Shown: piece by piece, positions 1-6,772 of the stretch
How positions within the stretch are numbered: position 1 is the stretch's first letter
Layout: every line of letters starts with the position of its first letter
Origin: Nitrosospira sp. Is2
GTDB taxonomy: Bacteria; Pseudomonadota; Gammaproteobacteria; Burkholderiales; Nitrosomonadaceae
NCBI RefSeq assembly: GCF_033095785.1
Contig: NZ_CP137134.1
Coordinates: 1,612,001 to 1,676,000, forward strand
Length of the DNA stretch: 64,000 bases
Direction of reading: 5' to 3'
Position numbers and translations under genes: made by a program
Notes under the pieces: generated by a model
The model's database searches: none
The model's input: the letters and a program-made list of their open reading frames with translations, nothing else
What the model was told of the DNA's origin: nothing

Positions 1-223
1 CCCTCTCGTCCATATCGTTATAACTGACTGTCCTTATTGGAATCTATACGCTCACGGCCTTCCGACTATCGATTACCCCTTAAGGAAAGCAATGACAAGA
101 TGAACTAAGTACTTAATACTATTCTTTCTTTGTTACTTTCTTTCTTGCTTAACCCTTAGTGACGGTACTGCTCCTAAGAGATAGCCGCGATAGCGGATGA
201 GTTGATGGACATAGAAACGTGAG

Positions 224-276
224 GTAGTGAACGTAGAGACCCAAGGCAGTGAATCTGACAACGTTAAGGCGGTGAA
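224..276. repeat. Short direct repeats, period 22-23 bp
   Basis: The octamer G(T/C)(A/G)GTGAA occurs at 224-231, 246-253 and 269-276, each time after a purine-rich AGG or GAG. Spacings are 22 and 23 bp, about two helical turns. This is a direct reading of the sequence; any binding function is inferred. Confidence 0.5.
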
Positions 277-289
277 GGAAGTTCACACT

Positions 290-325
290 AGTACTTCAAA
301 GAGTACATCAATGAGTACTTCATTA
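290..325. repeat. Three 12-bp tandem repeats
   Basis: Three adjacent copies of AGTAC(T/A)TCA followed by three variable bases occupy 290-301, 302-313 and 314-325. The core AGTACTTCA is identical in copies 1 and 3 and has one change in copy 2. They lie about 490 bp before the integrase start. Confidence 0.65.
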
Positions 326-425
326 CGCGATAGTAAACGTGAAGGAAGTAAGGATTGAACGACGTTCAATATAAATTGACCTTTCCACGTATCCTCACAG
401 TACCGAAAACGGACTCGTCCCCTAA

Positions 426-467
426 TGAAACAGTTCCGTTTTTACCTGAAACAGTTCCGTTTTCACG
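426..467. repeat. Two 21-bp direct repeats with related flanks
   Basis: TGAAACAGTTCCGTTTT occurs at 426 and again at 447, giving an exact 21-bp period. On either side are ACAGTACC-N-AAAACGG motifs (about 398 and 472), which combine the same left half with the complement of the right half. This arrangement is typical of operator clusters, but no regulator can be assigned. Confidence 0.6.
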
Positions 468-662
468 TGGTAACAGTACCCAAAACGGTACACGGAATCT
501 GTTATTGAATCAGAAAGAATCTATTAATACTAAAAGGAAAGTACAAGACACAGAAAACAGATAAGAAAGCATAAGTTCGACAGACGCGACAATGGAGTCG
601 CGTTAAAGGGAAGAGCTTTTCTTGACCTCTAAAGGTACATTTCCTACCAAAATGAAGAGTAA

Positions 663-682
663 TTGTCCCATCAATGTCCCAT
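663..682 (-). promoter_or_regulatory. Candidate integrase arm-type site, left pair
   Basis: On the minus strand this reads GGGACA-N5-GGGACA with an 11-bp period. A near match in the opposite orientation lies at 6172-6192 by the other end of the element (18 of 22 positions agree when the two are aligned). Tyrosine recombinases of the lambda type bind direct repeats of this sort on both arms of the attachment site. The site lies about 135 bp before the integrase gene. The function is inferred. Confidence 0.5.
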
Positions 683-817
683 ATTGCCTTTACTCTCGCG
701 TAAATATCTGTAGATAAATGAAATAAAGAGAGAGAACGCGGGATTGCTAATCCGTTGTTGCACTAATCTGTCTCCTCATGTAAGCTCTAACTCATCAAAT
801 AGACAAGGGGAGCAGAC

Positions 818-1876
818 ATGGCAAGCATAGAGAGACGGGTTTCCAGCGAGGGGAAAGTTTCTTACCGGGCTAAGGTGCGGAGGAAAGGTTTTCCTGAGTT
901 ATCCGAAACGTTCGAACGCAAGACGGACGCAAACAAGTGGGTGCAAGATACCGAATCAGCAATCAGGAATAACCGTCACTTCAAGACTTCAGAAGCAAAG
1001 CGCCATACCCTGGCTGAGTTAATAGACCGTTATATCGGGGATGTTTTACCTAACAAGCCAAAGAATGCACGGGATCAGGTTCGCCAACTTAACTGGTGGA
1101 AAAGTGAGATTGGACATCAGGTTTTAGCAGACATTACCCCCGCATTGATTGCTCAACAACGAGACAAGCTAGCTGGAGGGATTACGGTACGTGGCAAGCC
1201 TCGTTCCCCATCTACAGTTAACCGTTATCTTGCGGCCCTATCTGTTGCTTTCACGATGGCGGTGAAGGAATGGGGATGGATGGAAGATAGCCCGATGCGG
1301 AAGGTGACGAAGCCCAAAGAAGGAAAAGCTCGAATTCGTTTTCTATCCGATGATGAGCGCCTTCGCCTGCTAAAGACATGTAAAGAATCTTCTAACCCTT
1401 ATCTCTATTCCGTTGTCGTGTTAGCGTTATCTACAGGCATGAGACAAGGCGAGATTATGGGCCTAACCTGGGAAGTGGTTGACTTGCACAAGGGCAACGC
1501 GATACTCCAGGACACAAAGAATGGGGAACGGCGTTATGTCCCGATTACAGGCCATGCCTTAGACCTAGTGAAAGAGTTGAGCAAAGTGCGCCGGATAGAC
1601 AGCAAACTACTTTTCCCCTCAAGAGAAAAGGCGAAGCCTATGGACTTGCGTTCCCCGTGGGAGACTGCCATGAAGAAAGCAGGGTTGAAGGATTTCCACT
1701 TCCATGATTTGCGCCATACAGCTGCTTCTTTCTTTGTAATGAACGGAGCAAGTCTAGCCGAGATTGCGGAGATACTAGGACACAAGACCTTGCAGATGGT
1801 TAAGAGATACGCGCACCTTTCTTCAGACCATACGGCTAGGGTCGTTGCGAGCATGAACAATAAAATGTTCGGATAA
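818..1876 (+). CDS. Tyrosine recombinase (site-specific integrase)
   Basis: A 352-residue phage-type integrase that would cut and rejoin DNA at the tRNA-Lys attachment site. Residues 1 to about 60 form an arm-binding N-terminus, about 60-165 the helical core-binding domain, and the rest the catalytic domain. The full catalytic set is visible: Arg209 (TGMRQGE), His296 and Arg299 (HDLRH), His322 (LGHK) and the nucleophile Tyr331 (RYAHL). GGGGAG seven bases before the ATG supports the start. The gene appears intact and so possibly active. It reads away from the presumed left end towards the cargo. Confidence 0.93.
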   Translation: MASIERRVSSEGKVSYRAKVRRKGFPELSETFERKTDANKWVQDTESAIRNNRHFKTSEAKRHTLAELIDRYIGDVLPNKPKNARDQVRQLNWWKSEIGHQVLADITPALIAQQRDKLAGGITVRGKPRSPSTVNRYLAALSVAFTMAVKEWGWMEDSPMRKVTKPKEGKARIRFLSDDERLRLLKTCKESSNPYLYSVVVLALSTGMRQGEIMGLTWEVVDLHKGNAILQDTKNGERRYVPITGHALDLVKELSKVRRIDSKLLFPSREKAKPMDLRSPWETAMKKAGLKDFHFHDLRHTAASFFVMNGASLAEIAEILGHKTLQMVKRYAHLSSDHTARVVASMNNKMFG

Positions 1877-2095
1877 AAGTCCTTCAAAATCCCCACGATC
1901 TTGCTGAATTATCATTTTTTCTGTAAATATCTGAAAAAAAATAAAAGTATATTTTGAGCCTGCTGTAAAATAAACCTACGAAAACCGCAACCTGCGTGTT
2001 AAGCTTTCTTATGGAGTGTTGAAAAATATTCCAAGGCTCATCTCGGTATTTTACGGAGAGAGTTTTTTTGTCTATTATCTATCGGAGGCGTATAA

Positions 2096-2374
2096 ATGCT
2101 CGATCGTAGCACCACTGTAGCAGTGCAAAGTTCCACAGTCAACACCTTTCTAAACAATCCCCCTAAAACGCTATTAACCGTTAAGCAGTTCTCGCACAGA
2201 AATCCATCATTTTCTGAAGGATCGTTAAGAGCACTCATATTCAATTCAAAGCCACGGCACTCTACAGTTGGGGAAATACCAGGGAACGGCTTATCTCAGG
2301 CTATAGTGCGCATAGGTCGTAAGCTACTAATAGATGAGGCAAAGTTTTATCAATGGTTGGAGAGCCAAGACTAA
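2096..2374 (+). CDS. Excisionase-like small DNA-binding protein
   Basis: A 92-residue protein. Its second half has the form of an AlpA/Xis-type helix-turn-helix: TVKQFSHRNPSFSEGSLR, then an IGRKLLIDEAKFYQWL ending, where the wing and the recognition helix precede a typical tail. Such proteins act as directionality factors for tyrosine recombinases or as regulators of island genes. GGAGG lies about seven bases upstream of the ATG. It starts 219 bp after the integrase and its stop overlaps the next start by one base (TAATG). The family is inferred from pattern only; a general HTH regulator is the alternative. Confidence 0.6.
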   Translation: MLDRSTTVAVQSSTVNTFLNNPPKTLLTVKQFSHRNPSFSEGSLRALIFNSKPRHSTVGEIPGNGLSQAIVRIGRKLLIDEAKFYQWLESQD

Positions 2375-2679
2375 TGAAATCCATGGATTGCCCCAAATGG
2401 TTTAGCTGTTCAGCAGAATGTTGCCCACTTCCTCAGGACGATAAATACCCATCAATGGGAAAGAACATGATCTATACGGAGAAAGGAAAGAGAGGTTGCT
2501 ATTATATTTATGAATACTTTAAAGAAAATGCGGAGGAGAATTTTAAAAAGACTGGCGTCGGGTGGCTATATGAGTTTTTACAAGCTAGGTCCCCCGCATT
2601 TACCAAAGACCTTGAGCGATCAGCTAAAACAAAATCCAGGATGGCTAGATTTCTCCCAAAGCCGTTACCCTCGGAGTAG
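2374..2679 (+). CDS. Small cysteine-rich protein of unknown function
   Basis: 101 residues when started at the ATG that overlaps the previous stop codon, which implies translational coupling. An in-frame ATG 21 bases earlier is less likely. The N-terminus holds a cysteine cluster (CPKWFSCSAECCPLPQ, then GCYYIYEYF), compatible with a small zinc or Fe-S knuckle, and the rest is charged and helical. I do not recognise the family. Its coupling to the excisionase-like gene suggests it belongs to the mobility or regulation module. Confidence 0.55.
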   Translation: MKSMDCPKWFSCSAECCPLPQDDKYPSMGKNMIYTEKGKRGCYYIYEYFKENAEENFKKTGVGWLYEFLQARSPAFTKDLERSAKTKSRMARFLPKPLPSE

Positions 2680-2881
2680 TTGAGCGCATTCCATTTAGGA
2701 CGCGCAGAAGGGGGGTTACTGCTGGACACATGTATCGCAGGACATGAAAGGTATCACCAACCCCCACTAGTGCCGATGGTACCCCCCTGTAGCGTGCTTC
2801 TAGAGGCATTCTTGCAAGGGGATTAAGACATAATCTGCCATTAGCTACCATCACGAAGAAATAAGGAGCATTTAATTAACA

Positions 2882-2953
2882 ATGGAAGGAGTAGGAGTGA
2901 TTCAAAAAATAGCCAAGGGTGGAACATGGGTAGACCTTCTTGAAGATTATTAA
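2882..2953 (+). CDS. Possible 23-residue leader peptide
   Basis: A 23-codon frame (MEGVGVIQK... ending EDY) stops three bases before the ATG at 2957. AAGGAG lies at 2864-2869, a rather long 12-13 bases before this ATG. The next gene has no good ribosome site of its own, so coupling through this small frame would explain its translation. This resembles the leader peptides before plasmid rep genes, but it could be chance. Confidence 0.3.
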   Translation: MEGVGVIQKIAKGGTWVDLLEDY

Positions 2954-2956
2954 GGT

Positions 2957-3427
2957 ATGGCAAAAGGCAATAGGTATAAAGACGCGCGTGACAAGCGCGA
3001 GGGAGGGGGATATGTAGCCTTCCCCCACGAGGTACTAAACAGCGTGGCGTTTATCGGGCTTACCTCGCATGCGAGAATGCTTTTGTTTGATCTAGCCGCC
3101 CAGTACAAGGGCAACAATAACGGGGACTTGTGCGCGGCATGGACGTTAATGAAAGTGCGGGGCTGGAAGTCCGAGGAGACTCTTCACAATGCTAAGCGCC
3201 AGTTGCTGGAATGTGGTTTGATAGCTGAAACGCGCAAGGGCGCAAGACCGAACAAAGCCGCGTTATACGGCTTAACTTGGTTCGCAATGGATGAGTGTAA
3301 AGGCAAGCTCGACATTTCCCCGAAGGCATTCCCCAGAGGCCGGTACAAGCTGTTGGAGCCACTGCCTCCAATGAAGGTTAAAAACACATCGCTTGCTACG
3401 GTAGGCGTAGTAGGGGGAGCAGGATAG
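2957..3427 (+). CDS. Small winged-helix-like protein of mobile elements
   Basis: 156 residues. It begins with a basic NRYKDARDKREGGGY segment, then a helical region (VLNSVAFIGLTSHARMLLFDLAAQY) and a helix-turn-helix-like stretch with a wing (MKVRGWKSEETLHNAKRQLLECGLI, then RPNKAALYGLTW). Short proteins of this kind occur beside integrases in proteobacterial islands, and the layout resembles the DNA-binding part of replication initiators. The last codons overlap the first of four repeats (3395-3529), and that repeat encodes the TVGVV part of the tail. A role in binding those repeats is my inference. It could equally be an unrelated regulator. Confidence 0.6.
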   Translation: MAKGNRYKDARDKREGGGYVAFPHEVLNSVAFIGLTSHARMLLFDLAAQYKGNNNGDLCAAWTLMKVRGWKSEETLHNAKRQLLECGLIAETRKGARPNKAALYGLTWFAMDECKGKLDISPKAFPRGRYKLLEPLPPMKVKNTSLATVGVVGGAG

Positions 3428-3529
3428 CTACGGTAGGCGTAGTAAGGAATTTCATGAAAGCTGTTCGCTACTACGGTAGGCGTAGCTATGAGGGCTATTT
3501 TTACCCTCTCTCTACTACGGTAGCCGTAT
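3395..3529. repeat. Four iteron-like direct repeats
   Basis: The motif CTACGGTAGGCGTAG occurs at 3396-3410, 3428-3442 and 3471-3485. A variant with GCCGTAT at its right end lies at 3512-3529. Equivalent bases are 32, 43 and 44 bp apart, close to three, four and four helical turns. Each unit has inverted arms (TACG...CGTA). The array starts inside the end of the preceding gene and runs into non-coding DNA. Such phased repeats next to a DNA-binding gene suggest iterons or operators. Confidence 0.7.
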
Positions 3530-3664
3530 TGCTTCTTAGACATACCAATCTACCTAGGCTTACCTACCCCATCTTTAATCAGAAAGCGTACTTGAAAGGA
3601 ATGCACGAGGAGTTTAAAAGACAGAAGAAAGTTTTCTGTAGCGAGCCTAGTTAATTTCCTGCGA

Positions 3665-4345
3665 TCAATTTTTGAGACAGGGAATCGGGGTAGGCACGAT
3701 GCTATGAAGGTAAACGTGCCACCTTTTCCCGTCGATCGCACGTAGTGCTACGCTCTCCTGGTGGCACTCGCCCGATTCAAATTTTGTACGAAATGTAACA
3801 ATTCTATAAATGCCTACAGGATACCCGGGGGGAGATTGGTATTCTTGCACTCCGATGTCATCACGTTCAAGTACTTTTCCTAGAACGTCTCTCCCAGAAG
3901 CATAAACATCCCGGTATGCTTGACGATCGCGTGCAACGCCAAGTTTGGCTTCCTCATCAAGTAACCCCCAAGCCTCGTCTATTTTTTTTGCATCGACTTT
4001 TGATAGATACGCCTCTATGGCTGCTGTTGGAGAGACCGCAGGTGGAACAATTTTATCAATAGTTTCGATTATTTGAGGTTTCATCAAAAAAACCATGGTA
4101 AATAACGCCAAGGCTCCTCCGGCCTTCACATAGGGAAGGTCGACATTTAGTATTCCCGGAATTACGGCACCTACTCCCCCCGCCGATAAAGCAAGGACGG
4201 TAATAAACGTCCACAGCTGAAATGCCGAAGGGTCCTTTATCCAGACAGCGAAAATCAGAATCGCAGTAATAAATACGACCCCGAAGACAAAACTCAGTAA
4301 AACGTTTATGTCCAGAGTTCCGCTAATTCTTGATGCTTTAGGCAT
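3665..4345 (-). CDS. Membrane protein with DUF4019-like domain
   Basis: 226 residues. Three hydrophobic segments lie in the first half (about 13-33, 42-64 and 74-88), followed by a soluble C-terminal domain from about residue 105. That domain begins AIEAYLSKVDAKKIDEAWGLL and ends with a strand-rich part (DGKRWHVYLHSIV), which matches my memory of the DUF4019 family of small envelope domains. Two cysteines (ECHQES and PIPCLKN) could form a disulfide. No function is known. It is encoded opposite to its neighbours and has no obvious ribosome site, so the start is uncertain. Confidence 0.6.
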   Translation of the reverse strand: MPKASRISGTLDINVLLSFVFGVVFITAILIFAVWIKDPSAFQLWTFITVLALSAGGVGAVIPGILNVDLPYVKAGGALALFTMVFLMKPQIIETIDKIVPPAVSPTAAIEAYLSKVDAKKIDEAWGLLDEEAKLGVARDRQAYRDVYASGRDVLGKVLERDDIGVQEYQSPPGYPVGIYRIVTFRTKFESGECHQESVALRAIDGKRWHVYLHSIVPTPIPCLKN

Positions 4346-4416
4346 ACCGTACTAACATGATAGTCGTAGAAGAAAGAGTAAATTATATGATAAGTTTTAT
4401 TTAAAAGGATCTTGTC

Positions 4417-4863
4417 ATGTGGAAATACCTCCCTCTGTTAAGCTTGTCGTTGCTATTGCTCGAACCGAGCGCTGCGCAGACAATTCCCAATGCACAGGCA
4501 TGCACTGCGGAACATGCAGTGACAGGCCAACTTGTTCCGGTGCGTCAGAGAACCGGATTTTCATCGTATTGGGCTCACGCCCAATGGGATCAGGACGGCT
4601 GGCCTTCAATAACCTATGGATCAACCTATTTCGCGTTGCCGCCACTAATGCAAGTGTTTACATCGGCGCACGAATGCGGTCATCTTGTGGAGCAAACCAC
4701 TAATGAGTTTGAAGCAAACTGTTTTGCCCTGGCAAACCTTGACCTCACTATTCAAGAATTTAATTTCATCGCTAATTACCATCATTCGATAGGTCCCCTG
4801 CCTTTACATTACGGTGGGAGCGGAACTGCATTCTGGAAGAGAACGGTTCAAATGTGCCCCTAG
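4417..4863 (+). CDS. Secreted putative zinc metallopeptidase (HECGH)
   Basis: 148 residues with a clear signal peptide (hydrophobic LLPLLSLSLLLL-type core, probable cleavage after SAAQ near residue 21). The centre holds the metal-binding motif HExxH at residues 85-89 (SAHECGH), followed after seven residues by N-E-x-E-A (96-100), the layout of a gluzincin third ligand. Several cysteines suggest disulfides. It would act in the periplasm or outside the cell. AAGGA lies seven bases before the ATG. It is too short for a standard M48 peptidase, and I do not recognise the family. Substrate unknown. Confidence 0.65.
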   Translation: MWKYLPLLSLSLLLLEPSAAQTIPNAQACTAEHAVTGQLVPVRQRTGFSSYWAHAQWDQDGWPSITYGSTYFALPPLMQVFTSAHECGHLVEQTTNEFEANCFALANLDLTIQEFNFIANYHHSIGPLPLHYGGSGTAFWKRTVQMCP

Positions 4864-4912
4864 TGGCAGAATCGGATTGTGGTTCATTGAACACTAAGTA
4901 GTTACGTTATTT

Positions 4913-5080
4913 CTCGCGCATCTGCGCGAGGCGCAATTCCCTCGCTGTAGTCCCCTACCTACTGTCGCTTATGGCAAAGACGCAAGCACAACGGTGCGGT
5001 CGCATACGTGCGCGAGAGGAAACTCAACCCTCCGCGTGTACGCGATGTCAAGACGTGCTCCTGCGCGCTGTATGCGCGAG
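4913..5080. repeat. Recurring TGCGCGAG octamer with one hairpin
   Basis: CTCGCGCA at 4913-4920 and TGCGCGAG at 4923-4930 form a perfect eight-base-pair hairpin with a two-base spacer. The octamer TGCGCGAG recurs in direct orientation at 5009-5016 and 5073-5080. All copies lie in the 274-base gap between two island genes. The hairpin sits 50 bases after the metallopeptidase stop and could act as a terminator, but there is no T run. Confidence 0.5.
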
Positions 5081-5137
5081 GTTTAGCTTTTTGCTGCCTC
5101 TCGTGTTTAGCTAGAAGCGGTTAGACGGGGGAGAAAT

Positions 5138-5947
5138 TCACTCTGCTACCGCTACAACTCGTATCCAAAGCGCCGCGCTCTCAACATTCTCCCATTTTCC
5201 TTCACTAACATCCCTAACGGTCAGTTTCGTGTTCGCTGGTAGCGTAATCCCCGTCTCGTCATCTTTGTCCATTATGGATTTGCTGATCGGTGATTTAAGT
5301 TTTTTTTCAGCGCCCGTCTTGCGAAAGTCAACCAAATAAACTTTTCGCGAAACATCAAGTGTTACTGTATTACCTATTTCCACAAATTTATCGGGGATGC
5401 CCCTGAATTGGCTTCGAACGGATATATACGGACCTTCGATAAAAAGCTTACTGTTTACATTAAAATACCCTACAAATATCCAACCAGTGTCTCCAATTGA
5501 CGCCAGCAATTCCCTCGCAGAAGCAGCAGCTGGTTTCTGCTTAGGTTTTTCATTTGGCCTAGGGGGTGGGGGTGGGCCAGGATTAACAAAGGAAAAAGAT
5601 TCTTTTTGGAACTCTGCCCAAAGCTTTTGCCTATCATTCTCGGATATATACGTATTGTCTTTAAGCATTGAGCAATACGTGGAACCCATCATTTGTAGGA
5701 CCAGAAGGCGGTCCGCATTGGGATAACGTTCAAATAAGTTTTTCGCAACCACCTCTGTTTTCGACGTTACCTCCCCCGCTTTGAGTCGCCCCAAAGTCCC
5801 GACGCTCGCTTTTACGTCAGAAGCAACATCTTTGTTTACTTTTGTTATCGCATCAGGCATCGGTGGACAGACGATAGCCCCGATACCAACGCTTGGAAAC
5901 GTAGTCATAAATGCAAAAAGCAAAACTAATAGGGGTTTAGCGGACAT
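5138..5947 (-). CDS. Secreted protein with C-terminal SH3-like domain
   Basis: 269 residues with a signal peptide (cleavage probably near residue 23). A helical N-terminal part contains conserved-looking cysteines. A proline-rich linker follows (GPPPPPRPNEKPKQKP, about 124-140), then a strand-rich C-terminal domain starting at GDTGWIFVGYF. That domain resembles bacterial SH3-type modules that bind cell-wall or protein ligands, where GWIxxGY opens the fold and a W-x-R-V strand ends it. A periplasmic adaptor or sensor role is a guess. No ribosome site is evident. Confidence 0.55.
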   Translation of the reverse strand: MSAKPLLVLLFAFMTTFPSVGIGAIVCPPMPDAITKVNKDVASDVKASVGTLGRLKAGEVTSKTEVVAKNLFERYPNADRLLVLQMMGSTYCSMLKDNTYISENDRQKLWAEFQKESFSFVNPGPPPPPRPNEKPKQKPAAASARELLASIGDTGWIFVGYFNVNSKLFIEGPYISVRSQFRGIPDKFVEIGNTVTLDVSRKVYLVDFRKTGAEKKLKSPISKSIMDKDDETGITLPANTKLTVRDVSEGKWENVESAALWIRVVAVAE

Positions 5948-6303
5948 CTTGTTTGAGCATGAGTTTGCCGATCCTTATTATACAACCTAGACTTTAAGTA
6001 ACTCTACCTGAGCTTTCCTACGTCTCAACTGATGTAACCCGCCCCTACAACTGAGGACGTAAAGTTACTGCCTTCCTATTTCCCGGAGCGGTTCATTTTT
6101 CACTATATCCCCACGGATGTACGATAAATACATAAAATATCGTTTAAAGAACTACAGATAACGCCTTAGGACGGGACACTGGTGGGACACTTACTGATAA
6201 AACACGGCAATAAATGGTGACAAGCGGCAGCAACGAATTTCGGTTAAGCTATTGATTAGGCTGTTGAGTTGTGTTGTCTATTGCTACCTTCTATTGATTG
6301 CAA
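5948..6303. other. Non-coding right end of the island
   Basis: No gene is supported between the SH3-like gene and the tRNA fragment. The stretch is AT-rich and carries the GGGACA pair at 6172-6192, about 115-130 bp from the tRNA fragment, a suitable distance for an attachment-site arm. Confidence 0.5.
6172..6192 (+). promoter_or_regulatory. Candidate integrase arm-type site, right pair
   Basis: GGGACACT occurs at 173-180 and 184-191 of the 6-kb block (6173-6180 and 6184-6191), an 11-bp period. The pair is the inverted counterpart of the pair at 663-682. Its position just inside attR fits an integrase arm. Function inferred. Confidence 0.5.
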
Positions 6304-6352
6304 GGGACTTTTAATCCGTTGGTCGCCAGTTCGAATCTGGCACGGCCTACCA
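6304..6352 (+). other. tRNA-Lys(TTT) 3' fragment, attR of the island
   Basis: The fragment runs from the anticodon stem-loop (GGACTTTTAATCC, anticodon TTT) through a perfect T arm (GCCAG, TTCGAAT, CTGGC) to the acceptor strand ACGGCCT, discriminator A and CCA. No D arm or proper 5' half is found upstream, so it cannot make a tRNA. A 49-base 3' duplicate of this kind is the usual scar of integrase-mediated insertion. Confidence 0.85.
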
Positions 6353-6772
6353 TAATTTCAACTAGTTAGGTTCATCACCAGCTGTTTTTGTTATTCATTG
6401 CTGCCCTATTGCGAACTTATAGCCGAGCTAGACGAGATTAATCAACGGTTAAGTCAACAGTAGACCACTAGAGGCGCGAAAAGCAATAGTCATTTGTCGG
6501 TTTCGCATCCCCCGCCTCTTCCTTCAGATCGTTCGCTTTAAATCTCTCCTTCGACCGGCTCGCGTTCCAGACTTTCCTGCAAAAAGACGAGGTAATCAAA
6601 CTGCCTCAAGGTATCGCAAGAACAGGCTGAAGAAGGACTGTTGTACATTCAGTGCGGAGAAGCTTGTATATATCCTCACGCGCGTCACTCCGCCCCCCCC
6701 GCAATACGCCTGGGTGCATGATCGCTGGCTCCAGGTGGTGACTGCCGAACACTAGGAAAGTATATACAAGGA
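6353..6772. other. Non-coding chromosomal flank after the island
   Basis: These 420 bases hold no gene I can support. They should correspond to the sequence directly downstream of tRNA-Lys before the insertion. I see no terminator with a T run and no clear promoter. Confidence 0.4.

Larger units (their letters stand above)
1..817. other. Repeat-rich non-coding stretch upstream of the integrase
   Basis: I see no convincing gene in these 817 bases. A 69-codon frame at 355-564 is made largely of the direct repeats at 426-467 and is probably not coding. The stretch holds three families of short direct repeats (224-276, 290-325, 426-467), a small hairpin at 584-603 (ACGCGAC, six-base loop, GTCGCGT) and a pair of GTCCCA motifs at 665-681. 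It looks like a control region of the element rather than degraded genes. Confidence 0.6.
1..6352. mobile_element. Integrated genomic island, right-hand part
   Basis: The stretch carries a tyrosine recombinase, an excisionase-like protein, small unknown genes and secreted or membrane cargo. It ends exactly at the CCA of a duplicated 3' half of tRNA-Lys. Its base composition is visibly more AT-rich than the chromosome to the right. Elements that integrate into a tRNA 3' end leave the intact tRNA at one end and a 3' copy at the other. Since the copy is here on the right and reads on the plus strand, the intact tRNA-Lys should lie left of position 1. The left boundary is therefore not visible. 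No conjugation, phage structural or known defence gene is seen in the visible part. Confidence 0.8.

Noticed and set aside
355..564. 69-codon frame in the island control region
   Set aside because: The sequence is mostly the translated 21-bp repeats (ETVPF twice), the start is not ATG and there is no ribosome site.
6258..6352. A possible complete or intron-containing tRNA-Lys using AGGCTGT at 6258 as the 5' acceptor strand
   Set aside because: AGGCTGT could pair with ACGGCCT, but no D arm follows and the distance to the anticodon stem is about 20 bases too long. A chance match is more likely than a tRNA or an intron.
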